Positions 1-8,480 of a stretch of DNA of 64,000 nt are shown one piece after another. The stretch is taken from contig NZ_OZ240249.1 in the NCBI RefSeq assembly GCF_965198245.1, forward strand, positions 744,001-808,000, given 5' to 3'. The stretch's first letter is position 1. Each line of letters starts with the position of its first letter. The position numbers and the translations under genes are program-made. Source of the DNA: Poriferisodalis sp965198245 (GTDB lineage Bacteria; Actinomycetota; Acidimicrobiia; Acidimicrobiales; Poriferisodalaceae). The notes beneath the pieces were generated by a model. The model ran no database searches, was not told where the DNA came from, and worked only from the letters and a program-made list of their open reading frames with translations.

Positions 1-3000
1 CGCGGCGACCGTGACATGGGTCACGGAGTACCCCACCGACGCGGCATAGGAGGTGACACCGCTGCTGAACGCAGGGCTCAGCCGCACGCCCGACAGCGTC
101 AGAGCGCTGAGCGTGGCGTCGTCGGAGGTGGTGTCCTCCGTCATGTTCGACACTGTGTTGGGCCCGAAGGCCGCCACTGCGTTGGCCACTGCGGCCGTGT
201 CGCGCAGCGCCGTGCCGCCGTAAGACACCTCGACCGAGTCTTGAACCAGCACGCTCTTGGCCAGAGTCAGTGTGACGGTTCGCCTGCCCACGACCGGCGC
301 TGCCGCCAACGATGCAGGATCGCTGCCCACAACGACCTCGAAGTCGAGGATGGCCGGCACCCACGCCTCGTCAAGATCCTCATCGAAGGTCAACACGAGC
401 ATGTCGGCGTCCACCTCCGCGTCTGCGAGTGCCGGTGCGGTGTCGTCGACGCTGACATGTTGCACCACGCTCGCCGGGACCGGATCGACGGCGCCCACGG
501 CGTGGATTTCGCCATCGCTGAGGACGCGCATCGACAGCACTCGCGCGCCGGGGTTGCCGGGATCGACCACCTCGATGCTCGCGCCGGGCGGCGGACGGTC
601 GTTGGGATCAGAGTTGTAGCTTCTGGGTCTGGCCCAACTCATGATCCAGTTCCCGTTCTCCAGCGGGGCGACCGTCCCGCTCGACGCGACGAAGAAGCTC
701 TCTTCGTTGCGGTGGCCGTAGTCGCGCACGAAAGTCGCTTTGTTGGCAGTCGTGTCGATCGAGTATTCGACTATCCGGGTGACTCGCCGGTAGGGGCGAC
801 GCTCTTCATATGTTTCGGGGTGGAATGGGCTAGCGGCACCATTGTCGAACAGCAGCAGGTTGCCGTTGTCGAGGAGAGTCGCTGCGTGCTGCCCGCTGAA
901 GATGTCGTAGGGGTCACCCACAATGGAGATGAGATTGTCCGTCCACGGCGATGTGTCCCGGTAGCTGTGACCGAGTTTCCATACTGCATCGCCGGTTGTT
1001 CGGTCGATCCTGAATACTTGCGAACAGCCTCTGAACGAGGCAACGATATCGCCGTCATCGAGGACCTGCAGCGAGTTCAAATGTGCGTAACCGCCTGGGA
1101 AGCGATGCCCGAGACAGTCTTCTGGGGCCACATGGTCCCAGGAGTTCCAAGTGAATACGGCTACCCCGTCCGGAGTGATTTCTTGAATAATCGAGTCGTC
1201 CATCGCTTCAGTGGTGCTGTACGGATTTCCGTCCCGATCCTTTATGTGGCTCAGGTCGCGTCGGATGGGTTCGTAGGCCATCAGTACGTAGTTTCCATTC
1301 GCCTTGACGACGAAGTCGTGGCCGTCAGTGTGCACATACTCGGAAGTCGTTGTGACACGTTCAACTTCATTCAGGTCTTCGTCTAGGATCACGATCTCAA
1401 AATTGGACCTGCTAATTCCCGAAGGCCGGGATATTGGAACGACCCGTACGTTATGTGCAAATGGATATGCACCTGCTGGAAAATACCTCAAACTCCCCGC
1501 TGGTTCTTCCATCTCACGGTGCAATACAGGAACCCCATTCTTGTCGAGCAACATGACGAAACTCACAGCGTCGCCATTGGTGCGGGCCTTGGCAGTCATC
1601 AGTCCGTCTGAGACAGCGGACGTGTAGTGGCTGGTGACGGTGGGGAAGTGCTCGGCGATGCAGTGCACGACGTAGGTGGCGGTGTCGTTGTCGTCGGTGA
1701 GAGTGATGACGATGTCGCTGTCGTCGGAGAGGCCTCGAAGTTCGTGGCGGGAGTGGACGCTGGCGACGCTGCGCCCGTTGATGGTGAGCCGGGTCCGTTG
1801 GTGTTGCTTGGTCACCAGCAGCGTGACGGTGTCGTCGTCGCTGCAGCGCAGGGCGTAGTGGCGGGTCTCGGGGTGAAAGCTGGGGTACATGCGCCGGGTG
1901 AGCCGGTGGGTATCGGGCACCGCGAGCTGGGCTAGCCCTACGACGGGCTTGTCGGAGTCGTCGGCGGTGCGGCCGCTCAAGGCACCTGCGAGCTCGCCGG
2001 CCGAGTCCTGTATGGGCGCTAGGCCCGGCGTGTAGTCCACGGTCACCGGTTGGCCCGCTGCCACCGCCGTTGCCAAGGTCAGCACCACGGTGTGGCCCTC
2101 GACCGCCACGCCGGTCACGGAGCGATCAGTGCCCGCGACGTCGACTGCGAAATCGCTGTTGGCGGGCACGGTGGTGTCGTCGAGCATCCGGCTGTAGACG
2201 AGCACTACCTGGTTGCCGCCGGCGCGCGCGGCCCACAGCTGCGGCACTGGTGCCGCTGTAATGTTGGTCGCTGGTCGGTTGTAGAAGGCGGCGGCATCCT
2301 GTCCACCGAGGTCTTGGAGTTCGGGGCTGGACGTGCCGAGGTGCCTCGGGGAGTACCCCACGATCACTGCCTCGCCAGCGAGCACTGGTGCGATCAGCGT
2401 GAGCGTCACCTCGTTGCGGTAGACCTCCGCCCCGGCAACCGTCCGGGTGAAGCCGGCCACGTCAGCGAAGAACGCCGAGCCCAGCGGCGTTGCCCCGGCG
2501 TCGAGATCCTCGCTGTAGGTCAGCACCAGGAACTGTCCGTCCACCACGGCGTCTGTCAGCGTCGGAACCGACGCCGGCGTGTTGTTCGCTGCATCCCGGG
2601 GTGCTGTCGCGGGTGCCTCCACGCCGGCGGCGGAGCGGATGGGGCCTGCCGTCGGCGGGCTGTAAGAGACCGTCACCAGCTGGCCTTGCTGCACCGGCGC
2701 ATCCAGCGTGAGCACGACGCTGGACCCCGAGACCGTCGGAGCGTCAACGTCGCGCACAGCGAGCGACACCTCCGCTATGAACGCGTCCGCGTCCGGCGTC
2801 GACGTCTCATCGAGGGGTGCGTCATATACGAGCGTGAGCGTCGCGGCATCAACGGAGGCGGAGGTCAGAGCAGGTGGCGTCAAGTTCGTTGCGGTCTGGG
2901 CCCCGAAGGCTGCCACCACGTTGGGTGCGGACGCGGTGTCGCGCAGCGCAGTGCCGCTATAGGCCACCGTCACGACTTCGGCGGCCGTCACGGGCGCGGT

Positions 3001-3267
3001 CAACGAGAGCACCACGATCGGGCCCTGCACCGTCGGCGCTCCCTGCAGCGACGCCGCCACGCCGTCGACGATGACCGCGAAGTCGCTGTTGGCGGGCACT
3101 GAAGTCTCGTCGAGGCCATCGCTGAAGGTCAGTGTCAGCGCAGATCCATCCACCACGGCCGAGTCCAGCGTGGGCGAATCGCTTTGAGCTAGCGCCGGCG
3201 AGGTCGCCGCCCAAGCGGCCAGCAGCCATACCAAGGCGAATCCGCCGGCTGCGGCTAGGCCGCGCAT
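1..3267 (-). CDS. Secreted multidomain surface protein: SwmB-type repeats, arylsulfotransferase-like propeller, cadherin-like domains (3' end outside window)
   Basis: An open minus-strand frame runs 1089 codons from ATG 3267 to base 1 without a stop, so the C-terminus is missing. Residues 1-28 form a signal peptide (hydrophobic core, then a TSPALAQ cleavage region). Four repeats of about 100 residues start near 30, 132, 234 and 340; each reads like 'ALTLTFSDGLDETSVPANSDF' cut short and ends in VTVxY, which is the SwmB/Ig-like pattern. A cadherin-like sandwich follows near 441-540. Residues about 545-900 carry HDFVVKANGNYVLM, HLNSLQVLDDGDIVASFR and GQHAATLLDNGNLLLFDNG, typical of the arylsulfotransferase (ASST) propeller family. 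Another SwmB repeat starts near 947 and a cadherin-like domain (LSALTLSGVRLSPAF) near 1053. It is probably exported and cell-surface bound. Catalytic sulfotransfer is not shown. No strong ribosome site precedes the ATG; a GTG lies one codon upstream. Confidence 0.85.
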   Translation of the reverse strand, partial: MRGLAAAGGFALVWLLAAWAATSPALAQSDSPTLDSAVVDGSALTLTFSDGLDETSVPANSDFAVIVDGVAASLQGAPTVQGPIVVLSLTAPVTAAEVVTVAYSGTALRDTASAPNVVAAFGAQTATNLTPPALTSASVDAATLTLVYDAPLDETSTPDADAFIAEVSLAVRDVDAPTVSGSSVVLTLDAPVQQGQLVTVSYSPPTAGPIRSAAGVEAPATAPRDAANNTPASVPTLTDAVVDGQFLVLTYSEDLDAGATPLGSAFFADVAGFTRTVAGAEVYRNEVTLTLIAPVLAGEAVIVGYSPRHLGTSSPELQDLGGQDAAAFYNRPATNITAAPVPQLWAARAGGNQVVLVYSRMLDDTTVPANSDFAVDVAGTDRSVTGVAVEGHTVVLTLATAVAAGQPVTVDYTPGLAPIQDSAGELAGALSGRTADDSDKPVVGLAQLAVPDTHRLTRRMYPSFHPETRHYALRCSDDDTVTLLVTKQHQRTRLTINGRSVASVHSRHELRGLSDDSDIVITLTDDNDTATYVVHCIAEHFPTVTSHYTSAVSDGLMTAKARTNGDAVSFVMLLDKNGVPVLHREMEEPAGSLRYFPAGAYPFAHNVRVVPISRPSGISRSNFEIVILDEDLNEVERVTTTSEYVHTDGHDFVVKANGNYVLMAYEPIRRDLSHIKDRDGNPYSTTEAMDDSIIQEITPDGVAVFTWNSWDHVAPEDCLGHRFPGGYAHLNSLQVLDDGDIVASFRGCSQVFRIDRTTGDAVWKLGHSYRDTSPWTDNLISIVGDPYDIFSGQHAATLLDNGNLLLFDNGAASPFHPETYEERRPYRRVTRIVEYSIDTTANKATFVRDYGHRNEESFFVASSGTVAPLENGNWIMSWARPRSYNSDPNDRPPPGASIEVVDPGNPGARVLSMRVLSDGEIHAVGAVDPVPASVVQHVSVDDTAPALADAEVDADMLVLTFDEDLDEAWVPAILDFEVVVGSDPASLAAAPVVGRRTVTLTLAKSVLVQDSVEVSYGGTALRDTAAVANAVAAFGPNTVSNMTEDTTSDDATLSALTLSGVRLSPAFSSGVTSYAASVGYSVTHVTVAA

Positions 3268-3325
3268 CACGGCGGGGGATGGCTGCGGTGGGCCGGTGGT
3301 GCGGGGATTGGCCGGAACCTGCGGA

Positions 3326-3339
3326 CCCCCCCCCCCCCC
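3326..3339. repeat. 14-nt poly-C/poly-G homopolymer upstream of the surface-protein gene
   Basis: A run of 14 consecutive C on the plus strand (G on the coding strand of the surface-protein gene) sits about 60 bp before its ATG. Tracts of this length slip during replication. In the promoter of a surface protein it could cause phase variation, but it could also be an assembly error. The divergent intergenic space 3268-3575 otherwise holds only an AT-rich patch. Confidence 0.7.
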
Positions 3340-3371
3340 TCGTACCGAAGCTCCTCGTAACGACTCAACAC

Positions 3372-3389
3372 ATTCATAATATATTGAAT
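3372..3389. promoter_or_regulatory. AT-rich inverted repeat in the divergent intergenic region
   Basis: ATTCA-TAATATAT-TGAAT forms a symmetric AT-rich site between two divergent genes for exported proteins (starts at 3267 and 3576). It is the only AT-rich stretch in the gap and could be a -10 region or regulator site for either gene. No regulator can be assigned. Confidence 0.35.
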
Positions 3390-3575
3390 GAACTTGAATT
3401 TGTTGGAGGCTCTGGGGGTCCCTGAGTTCGGTGGAGGCGTGTCGCGGATCAGCTTGGTTATGGCGTGGAGTCGACCCGGCCGTTGACGACGAAGCGGCGT
3501 CAAATTGACAACAAGGTGGTGTCAATCGGGCGGCGCGTCTGGCTGCTTGCTGAACGGAGTAGTAGGCCAAGCGAC

Positions 3576-4952
3576 ATGGCAGATCGGCTGCGGCTGCGGA
3601 CCTGCGCTTGGGTCCTGGGAACGGTTGCGATCATCCCTGCTGCGGCGTGCGGATCGGCCGACCCGGTGGACCAGGTCTCCACTGCGGGAACGGACGCCGC
3701 CCAGGACTCGACCTCTGCCTCTGCACTGGTTTCTTCGGCGATGACCGAACCTTCAGCATCGGGCACGCCGTCGCCAACGGTTACAACGGTGGTCGCTCCA
3801 ACCGGTGTGCTCTTGGCGTGCGATGACATATCCGAGCTGGAGAGCACCGTCGAAGGCAATCTGAGCGGTACCCAGAATCCCGATGACGAGCTGACTGGCA
3901 TCATCCGGGACTACGGCGGACAGCACCGTGAGACGTTCGCCGATCTGTGGATCGATCGGGCACACGGCGGGGCGCTCGTGGCAGCGTTCACCGACGGTGT
4001 TGAGGCCCACCGCGAGGCATTAGCGGCCTTGCTGCCGGACGGCGCGAGATTCGATGTCGTCCAAGCCGACTACTCCACGGCCGAGCTCGAAGCCGTCCGG
4101 GCAGAGATCCAAGCCAACGCACAAGACCTCGAAGGCGTGAGCCATTTCGGCATCCGGACGACGCGGAACCGGGTCGGGGTCGGCTTCATCGACCCGCCCG
4201 ACGCGACGCTGGACCGGCTCGCTGAACTTGTGCCCACAGAGCCGGTGTGCGTCGACGTCTCCTACAGGCCCGAGCCGCCCAGCGGGCCGTTGGACATCGT
4301 CCCGCTGGTCAGTGCCGAGGACCCGCTGGTGGTCTGCCGCGGCTTCGGATCGGTGCGCTACTCCCGGCTGGTCAACCCGCTCTCGGTCGACGAAGTCGAT
4401 CATCCCGCCGTGGAGGCCTTGCGTGACGAGCTCCGATCTCCGAGCCCCGAACCACTGCCCACGGGCGACTGGTCAGTCATGCGCATCGACGACGACCGCG
4501 TCACGTTCGCCATCATCGACGGCGACGTCATCGTCGGGCGTGCATCGTTCCGCCGGGCCGGCGAGAGGTGGGTGCTGTCAGGCTTCGGCGGACCCAACCG
4601 CCCGTGCGAAGCACTCGTGGCGCTCCCGCCGGGTCTTGCCCATGTCGAAGTCCACCTCGATCCCGGCTCGCTGCCACAGCCCGCCGACACGAGCATTCAC
4701 CTGCAGGTGAGAGAGATCGACTGCGCTGGGGGCCGCGAGATGGGCGACGCCCTCCAAGGACCGCAGGTCATCGAGACCCCCGACAGCGTGCTCGTGGCGT
4801 TTGCCGTCATTCCGGTCTCAGGCGGAGCCACCTGCCCGGGAAACCCCTCCACACGGGTCACGGTCGAGCTGTCTCAGCCCCTAGGCGAACGCGCCCTGCT
4901 CAACGTTGTGCGGGTGCCGCCCGCACCGATCGAGGTTCGCCCGGACGGCTAA
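3576..4952 (+). CDS. Putative lipoprotein, unknown function
   Basis: 458 residues from ATG 3576. The start was chosen because a lipoprotein signal begins there (LRLRTCAWVLGTVAIIPAAAC-like, with Cys near residue 25); the frame is open further upstream but without a signal. A Ser/Thr/Ala-rich linker (about 26-65) leads to a conserved-looking region containing YGGQHRETFADLWIDRAHGG and a helical segment (VEAHREALAALLPDGA...AELEAVRAEIQ), which resembles the prodomain-like regions found beside secreted proteases. Two further beta-rich segments with paired Cys residues follow. It is divergent from the large surface-protein gene. No enzyme motif is recognised, so function is unknown. Confidence 0.7.
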   Translation: MADRLRLRTCAWVLGTVAIIPAAACGSADPVDQVSTAGTDAAQDSTSASALVSSAMTEPSASGTPSPTVTTVVAPTGVLLACDDISELESTVEGNLSGTQNPDDELTGIIRDYGGQHRETFADLWIDRAHGGALVAAFTDGVEAHREALAALLPDGARFDVVQADYSTAELEAVRAEIQANAQDLEGVSHFGIRTTRNRVGVGFIDPPDATLDRLAELVPTEPVCVDVSYRPEPPSGPLDIVPLVSAEDPLVVCRGFGSVRYSRLVNPLSVDEVDHPAVEALRDELRSPSPEPLPTGDWSVMRIDDDRVTFAIIDGDVIVGRASFRRAGERWVLSGFGGPNRPCEALVALPPGLAHVEVHLDPGSLPQPADTSIHLQVREIDCAGGREMGDALQGPQVIETPDSVLVAFAVIPVSGGATCPGNPSTRVTVELSQPLGERALLNVVRVPPAPIEVRPDG

Positions 4953-5031
4953 GCCTGCCGGTGACGAGAGTGATCCGATTCGCGGGTCTGAAATCGGCTG
5001 ATCGGCCTTCGCGCTTACAACGCAGCACTTC

Positions 5032-7071
5032 CTACGGGACCACTTGGACCCGCTTCGACCTTGTACCGAGGCCCGCCTGGTTGATCGCCTTCACTCGGTA
5101 CGTGTGCCGGATGCCCGCCGTCACGTCCGTGTCCGTGAACGTGGTCGCCGTGCTCCCGGTGTCCGTCACGTAGACCAGCAGGGCGTTCTCGCCCTCACTA
5201 GGCCGCCGCCGCAGTATCTGGTAGCCGGTGACGGAATCGTCGCCCGGCGCGTCCCAGATCAGCGTGATCGAGCCGTCGTTGTTCACGGTTGCCGCCAGGT
5301 TCTGGGGCGCAGACGGCGGTTCCACGGATTCCTCTGTCGCCGTATGGGACGCCGAAGCCTCTGCCTGCCCCCGTACAAGGCGCACCGCAAGCGTCTCGCC
5401 GTCCGTCCAGCCGGGATCGTCCACGTTCTCCCAGGTAAATCCCGAGTTCACGGATCCTTGCTCAGGGAAGGCCAGCACCACATCGCCCGCATGCAGCCTC
5501 AGTTCATCGGTATTGACGTTCGTCGTGAACGCCAGCCTGAGGGAATGCTCGGAGGTGGAGTACCAGAGCCACAGCGCCTGAAGGCCATCGCTCTCGCCTT
5601 GGTTCGAGAACAGATCGGCGCTGCCGGCACCGATAGATCCACCGCTCCCGTAGTCGACCACTGTCATGTCCGCTGACCACACCGTGACACCCGGACTTGC
5701 CGACGCTGGGACGGGCACCGGAGCGGCATCGTCGTTCAGGACTGTTGCTGTCGCCTCTTGCGACGAGTTTGCGCCCAGGCGGTACAGGCTCCCCGGCTCG
5801 ATTTCCACCGTCACCACGCTGTCGGCCTCGAACGCATCGTCGTCGTCGGTGGGAACCCGGAGTTCGGTCTCCGACTCGCCCGCGGCGAACGTCGCGCTGG
5901 TCGTCGCCGGGGAGTTCAGCATCGTGCCGGTCTCATGGACGGATACGGGAACCGTCAGGGCCTCCGAGAAACCCGAGCTGCGGGTCAGCGTGAACACCGC
6001 GTCGGAGCCCTCTCCCGCATAGGCGGAGTCGGCCTGGATCGTCACGAGCGGCAGGTCGTCGACCGACGGATCCGGCCCTGGCTCGGTGTTCAGAATCGTC
6101 CCCGTCGCCGACACGGTGGCGGCGAAGTGCACCGGGCTGTAACCGCCGGGGTTGCAGTAGGTGTCGCCGTACCAGACACGGCACTCCCCCAGAGGGACTC
6201 GGCCATCGCCGGGGAGGGTGAACCCACCCGGCTGCTCGACGAGCCTCGTGACACCGGAGGGGCTGCTCAAGGTGAGCGTCAGCTTCTCCCCGCTGTCGTC
6301 TTCGGTGTCGTTGACAACCGGCACGCTGATCGTCTTCACCGTGTCGCCCACATTGAAGGTCAGCGTGCCGCTCGTTTGCGTGTAGTCGTTGTCCGCCGTC
6401 GCGGTGCCGTCGGAGGTGGCATATTCCACCGTCACCGTCACCGTCACCGTCACCGTCACCGTCACCGTCACCGTCACCGTCACCGTCACCGTCGCTTGCG
6501 GTGCGAGTTCCACCCTGAAGATCAGGTGCGAATCGGTGCCCTCGGTCGCCGAGGCACCGACCACCGACAGCTGGGGGTTGACGGCGATGAGGAGCGAGTC
6601 TGCGCTGCCGACGTTGTAGTCGCTGAGCCCCCAGTGGTCGTAGGCGCCGTCGTAGATGTCGTTCGCCGGCGCGATGTCGTCCGGATCGATGATCTGGACT
6701 CTGGCAAGCATCGGTCGGTCCTCAGCGGAGGAGATGGGCCCCAATATCTTGTCCCAGCCCAATGCGCCGTCCCTGTCCGCAGCGACAAGTCCCGACTGGG
6801 CAGCAGAAGGAAGTGGGTCTTCTGGATAGGGCACACTCCAGTGCACCTTGACGCCCACGCTGACCCCATTGCCGGGCAGCGCATCAACCCGGAGGCGATA
6901 CGAGAGGTACTGGCCTCCGATGATGCTCTCCGGGTGTCCGCGCCTCTTGATGGTGACCGTCGGCTCGTCGCTTGCCGCCGAAGCCGGAGACACCGTGAGC
7001 GTGCTCGCCAACAGGCTGGCGAGACACACCAGCGCCAGCGCGCCGAGCATCTCCACCCGGTATCCGGCCAT
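5032..7071 (-). CDS. Secreted Calx-beta / fibronectin type III surface protein with a Thr-Val expansion
   Basis: 679 residues from ATG 7071, where a clear signal peptide starts (MLGALALVCLASLLASTL, then SPASA). The frame is open upstream but that part is low-complexity and lacks a signal. An N-terminal beta domain is followed by a Calx-beta domain (VVGASATEGTDSHLIFRVEL...YATSDGTATADNDYTQTSGT) split by an eleven-fold Thr-Val repeat. A second Calx-beta-like domain (IQADSAYAGEGSDAVFTLTR) follows, then a beta region and a C-terminal fibronectin type III domain (PPSAPQNLAATVNNDGSITLIW...YQILRR). Calx-beta and Fn3 domains are usual in extracellular adhesion proteins. It is convergent with the upstream lipoprotein gene, 79 bp apart. 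Confidence 0.85.
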   Translation of the reverse strand: MAGYRVEMLGALALVCLASLLASTLTVSPASAASDEPTVTIKRRGHPESIIGGQYLSYRLRVDALPGNGVSVGVKVHWSVPYPEDPLPSAAQSGLVAADRDGALGWDKILGPISSAEDRPMLARVQIIDPDDIAPANDIYDGAYDHWGLSDYNVGSADSLLIAVNPQLSVVGASATEGTDSHLIFRVELAPQATVTVTVTVTVTVTVTVTVTVTVEYATSDGTATADNDYTQTSGTLTFNVGDTVKTISVPVVNDTEDDSGEKLTLTLSSPSGVTRLVEQPGGFTLPGDGRVPLGECRVWYGDTYCNPGGYSPVHFAATVSATGTILNTEPGPDPSVDDLPLVTIQADSAYAGEGSDAVFTLTRSSGFSEALTVPVSVHETGTMLNSPATTSATFAAGESETELRVPTDDDDAFEADSVVTVEIEPGSLYRLGANSSQEATATVLNDDAAPVPVPASASPGVTVWSADMTVVDYGSGGSIGAGSADLFSNQGESDGLQALWLWYSTSEHSLRLAFTTNVNTDELRLHAGDVVLAFPEQGSVNSGFTWENVDDPGWTDGETLAVRLVRGQAEASASHTATEESVEPPSAPQNLAATVNNDGSITLIWDAPGDDSVTGYQILRRRPSEGENALLVYVTDTGSTATTFTDTDVTAGIRHTYRVKAINQAGLGTRSKRVQVVP
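6428..6493. repeat. Hexanucleotide microsatellite, 11 copies, encoding (Thr-Val)11
   Basis: Eleven uninterrupted ACCGTC units (66 bp) inside the Calx-beta domain of the surface-protein gene. Because the unit is 6 bp, changes in copy number keep the reading frame and lengthen a beta strand by Thr-Val pairs. All copies are identical at the DNA level, which indicates recent slippage. Confidence 0.95.
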
Positions 7072-7157
7072 TTGGTTCGCAACCCACTCGATGTTGTCCA
7101 GCGCACCCACCGGCTGGTCACGGCCCAGCTCAGCAACAGATGTTCGCGGCGCTCGGA

Positions 7158-7529
7158 TCAGACTGGGTCGCCGCTGAAGCGGTGGGCCTCGAGGTCGCTG
7201 AGGTCTGCCCATTCCAGGGTGCGGGCATGGGTCGCTTCCAGCACGACCTGGGGTGCGGCTCCGGCGGCGAGTGCTTCGGTCCAGCGGGCCGCGCACAGGC
7301 ACCAGTGATCGCCGGGGGACAGGCCGTTGAAGCCGCCGGCCGGCTGCGGCGTCGACAGGTCGTTGCCTGCCGCCTTGGAGAACTCGAGGAACTCAGCGGT
7401 CATCACCGCGCACACAGTGTGGACGCCGTGGTCGCCGGAGTCTGTGTTGCAGCAGCCATCCCGGAACCAACCGGTGAGCGGGTCGTATGAGCAGGGCTGC
7501 AGCTCGCCTCCGAGAACGTTGTGGGCCAC
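7158..7529 (-). CDS. DUF2237 family protein
   Basis: 123 residues from GTG 7529. The whole protein follows the DUF2237 pattern: NVLGGELQPCSYDPLTGWFR, then DGCCNT, HTVCAVMTAEFLEFSKAAGN, DLSTP, GDHWCLCAARW and a C-terminal APQVVLEATHARTLEW. Conserved Cys residues (CCN, CLCA) are present. The family is a small cytoplasmic group of unknown biochemical role. Length is normal. It stands alone between the Calx-beta gene and the repeat coiled-coil gene, on the same strand as both. Confidence 0.9.
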   Translation of the reverse strand: MAHNVLGGELQPCSYDPLTGWFRDGCCNTDSGDHGVHTVCAVMTAEFLEFSKAAGNDLSTPQPAGGFNGLSPGDHWCLCAARWTEALAAGAAPQVVLEATHARTLEWADLSDLEAHRFSGDPV

Positions 7530-7619
7530 GGCGCTCAGTCTCTCAGGTCTCGCAACCCCTGTTGCAGCACCGGTGTCGCCCGCGGGGCATATTTCCTCAA
7601 TGAGTCCCGGCAGGAAGAT

Positions 7620-8021
7620 CTAGGCGAGCAGCCCTGCGTACAGCGGCGCCATCAGGGCCGTCATGAACCCTGCCATGGCCAGCATGATCGTGCGGGTCTG
7701 CCTGGCGATTGCGCTGTCGACGTAGGCGCGCATGCGTTCCTCGAGAGCGCGCAGGTCGTCCTTGGTGGCGAAATTGCGCAGGTCGTCCTTGGTGGCGAAT
7801 TCGCGTAGGTCGTCTTTGGTGGCGAAATTGCGTAGGTCGTCTTTGGTGGCGAATTCGCGTAGGTCGTCTTTGGTGGCGAATTCGCGTAGGTCGTCTTTGG
7901 TGGCGAGGTTGTCCGTGCCGTGAGGCCAGACGGTCTTCATGAGGGTGGCGGCGGGATCTTCGCCGAGTGTGGTGATGAGCTTGTTCACCAGTGTGTTCCG
8001 TTCGATTTCGTCGATGGCCAC
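7620..8021 (-). CDS. Small coiled-coil, C-terminally membrane-anchored protein with 9-residue repeats
   Basis: 133 residues from GTG 8021. That start is preferred because GAGGAG lies 6-7 nt before it; an ATG at 8045 and the frame beyond have no such site. The N-terminal part (IERNTLVNKLITTLGEDPAATLMK) is helical. Six near-identical nonapeptides of the type FATKDDLRE/N follow, then EERMRAYVDSAIARQTRTI and a hydrophobic segment at the C-terminus (MLAMAGFMTALMAPLYAGLL). The 'ATKxDL' phrasing and C-terminal membrane helix resemble DUF1640/CCDC90-like coiled-coil proteins. Function is unknown; it may form a membrane-tethered oligomer. Confidence 0.75.
   Translation of the reverse strand: MAIDEIERNTLVNKLITTLGEDPAATLMKTVWPHGTDNLATKDDLREFATKDDLREFATKDDLRNFATKDDLREFATKDDLRNFATKDDLRALEERMRAYVDSAIARQTRTIMLAMAGFMTALMAPLYAGLLA
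7749..7910. repeat. Six tandem 27-bp repeats inside the coiled-coil gene
   Basis: Six consecutive 27-bp units encode the ATKDDLR nonapeptides. Units alternate in small ways: C/T in the Asp codon, and E or N at the final position. The pattern suggests pairwise duplication of a two-unit block. There are no spacers, so this is not a CRISPR array. Confidence 0.95.
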
Positions 8022-8273
8022 GGGCTTCTCCTCGAGTGTAAGCATGTGCAGGCGTGGCGGCCGGACGGCCTCCCCGACGGGCGCCCTTGGACCAATGCGG
8101 TCGAGTCGGCCAGGCTCCACAGGGGTGCGGTCTCGCGGTCAGTGCGGTGAGGCAGGCACGCCGTTTCAGCCCGGCGGCGAAGCTGAGGCGCAATCTATGG
8201 CGTGACAACCGTGGGAGCAGGTGAATTTCGGGCCGCTGGAGGCGCCAATTATTCGACGGAAGGCTCTCACAAC

Positions 8274-8288
8274 ATCAGATAATCTGAT
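8274..8288. promoter_or_regulatory. Perfect 15-bp palindrome upstream of antitoxin gene (probable autoregulatory operator)
   Basis: ATCAGAT-A-ATCTGAT lies 4 bp before the GTG of the antitoxin gene. Antitoxins of this type normally bind such palindromes at their own promoter. Confidence 0.6.
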
Positions 8289-8291
8289 TCT

Positions 8292-8480
8292 GTGACGGAG
8301 ATCAGCGCAACCGAAGCCGCACGAGGCTTGGCGGACGTGCTCGACGCCGTCGAGCACCGCGGAGAGCGATTCACCGTCGTCCGGCGTGGCGAAGCCATCG
8401 CCCGCATCGAGCCCCTCGCCCGCGGCGAAGGGCTCGAGGTCAAAGAGCTGGCCGGACGCGCAGCGCCCACGACCTCATAA
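8292..8480 (+). CDS. Phd/YefM-type antitoxin, C-terminus probably altered
   Basis: 62 residues from GTG 8292. ISATEAARGLADVLDAVEHRGERF and VVRRGEAIARIEPL match the DNA-binding half of the Phd/YefM (type II) antitoxins. The protein is shorter than usual: after EGLEVKEL it continues into LAGRAAPTTS and stops, at the point where a VapC-type toxin remnant begins in another frame. A deletion seems to have removed the antitoxin's toxin-binding tail and most of the toxin. DNA binding at the palindrome just upstream may still work. Confidence 0.7.
   Translation: MTEISATEAARGLADVLDAVEHRGERFTVVRRGEAIARIEPLARGEGLEVKELAGRAAPTTS

Noticed and set aside
16..1386. 456-codon plus-strand frame at the left edge
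   Set aside because: Shadow of the minus-strand ASST-domain protein; Arg/His/Val-rich and without motifs.
5758..7308. Long plus-strand open frame rich in His-Arg repeats opposite the Calx-beta gene
   Set aside because: It is the antisense shadow of the Thr-Val microsatellite and high-GC coding strand; composition is Arg-rich and no domain is visible, while the minus frame has a signal peptide and clear domains.
7749..7910. Possible CRISPR array
   Set aside because: 27-bp units are contiguous without spacers and are in frame in a protein-coding gene.
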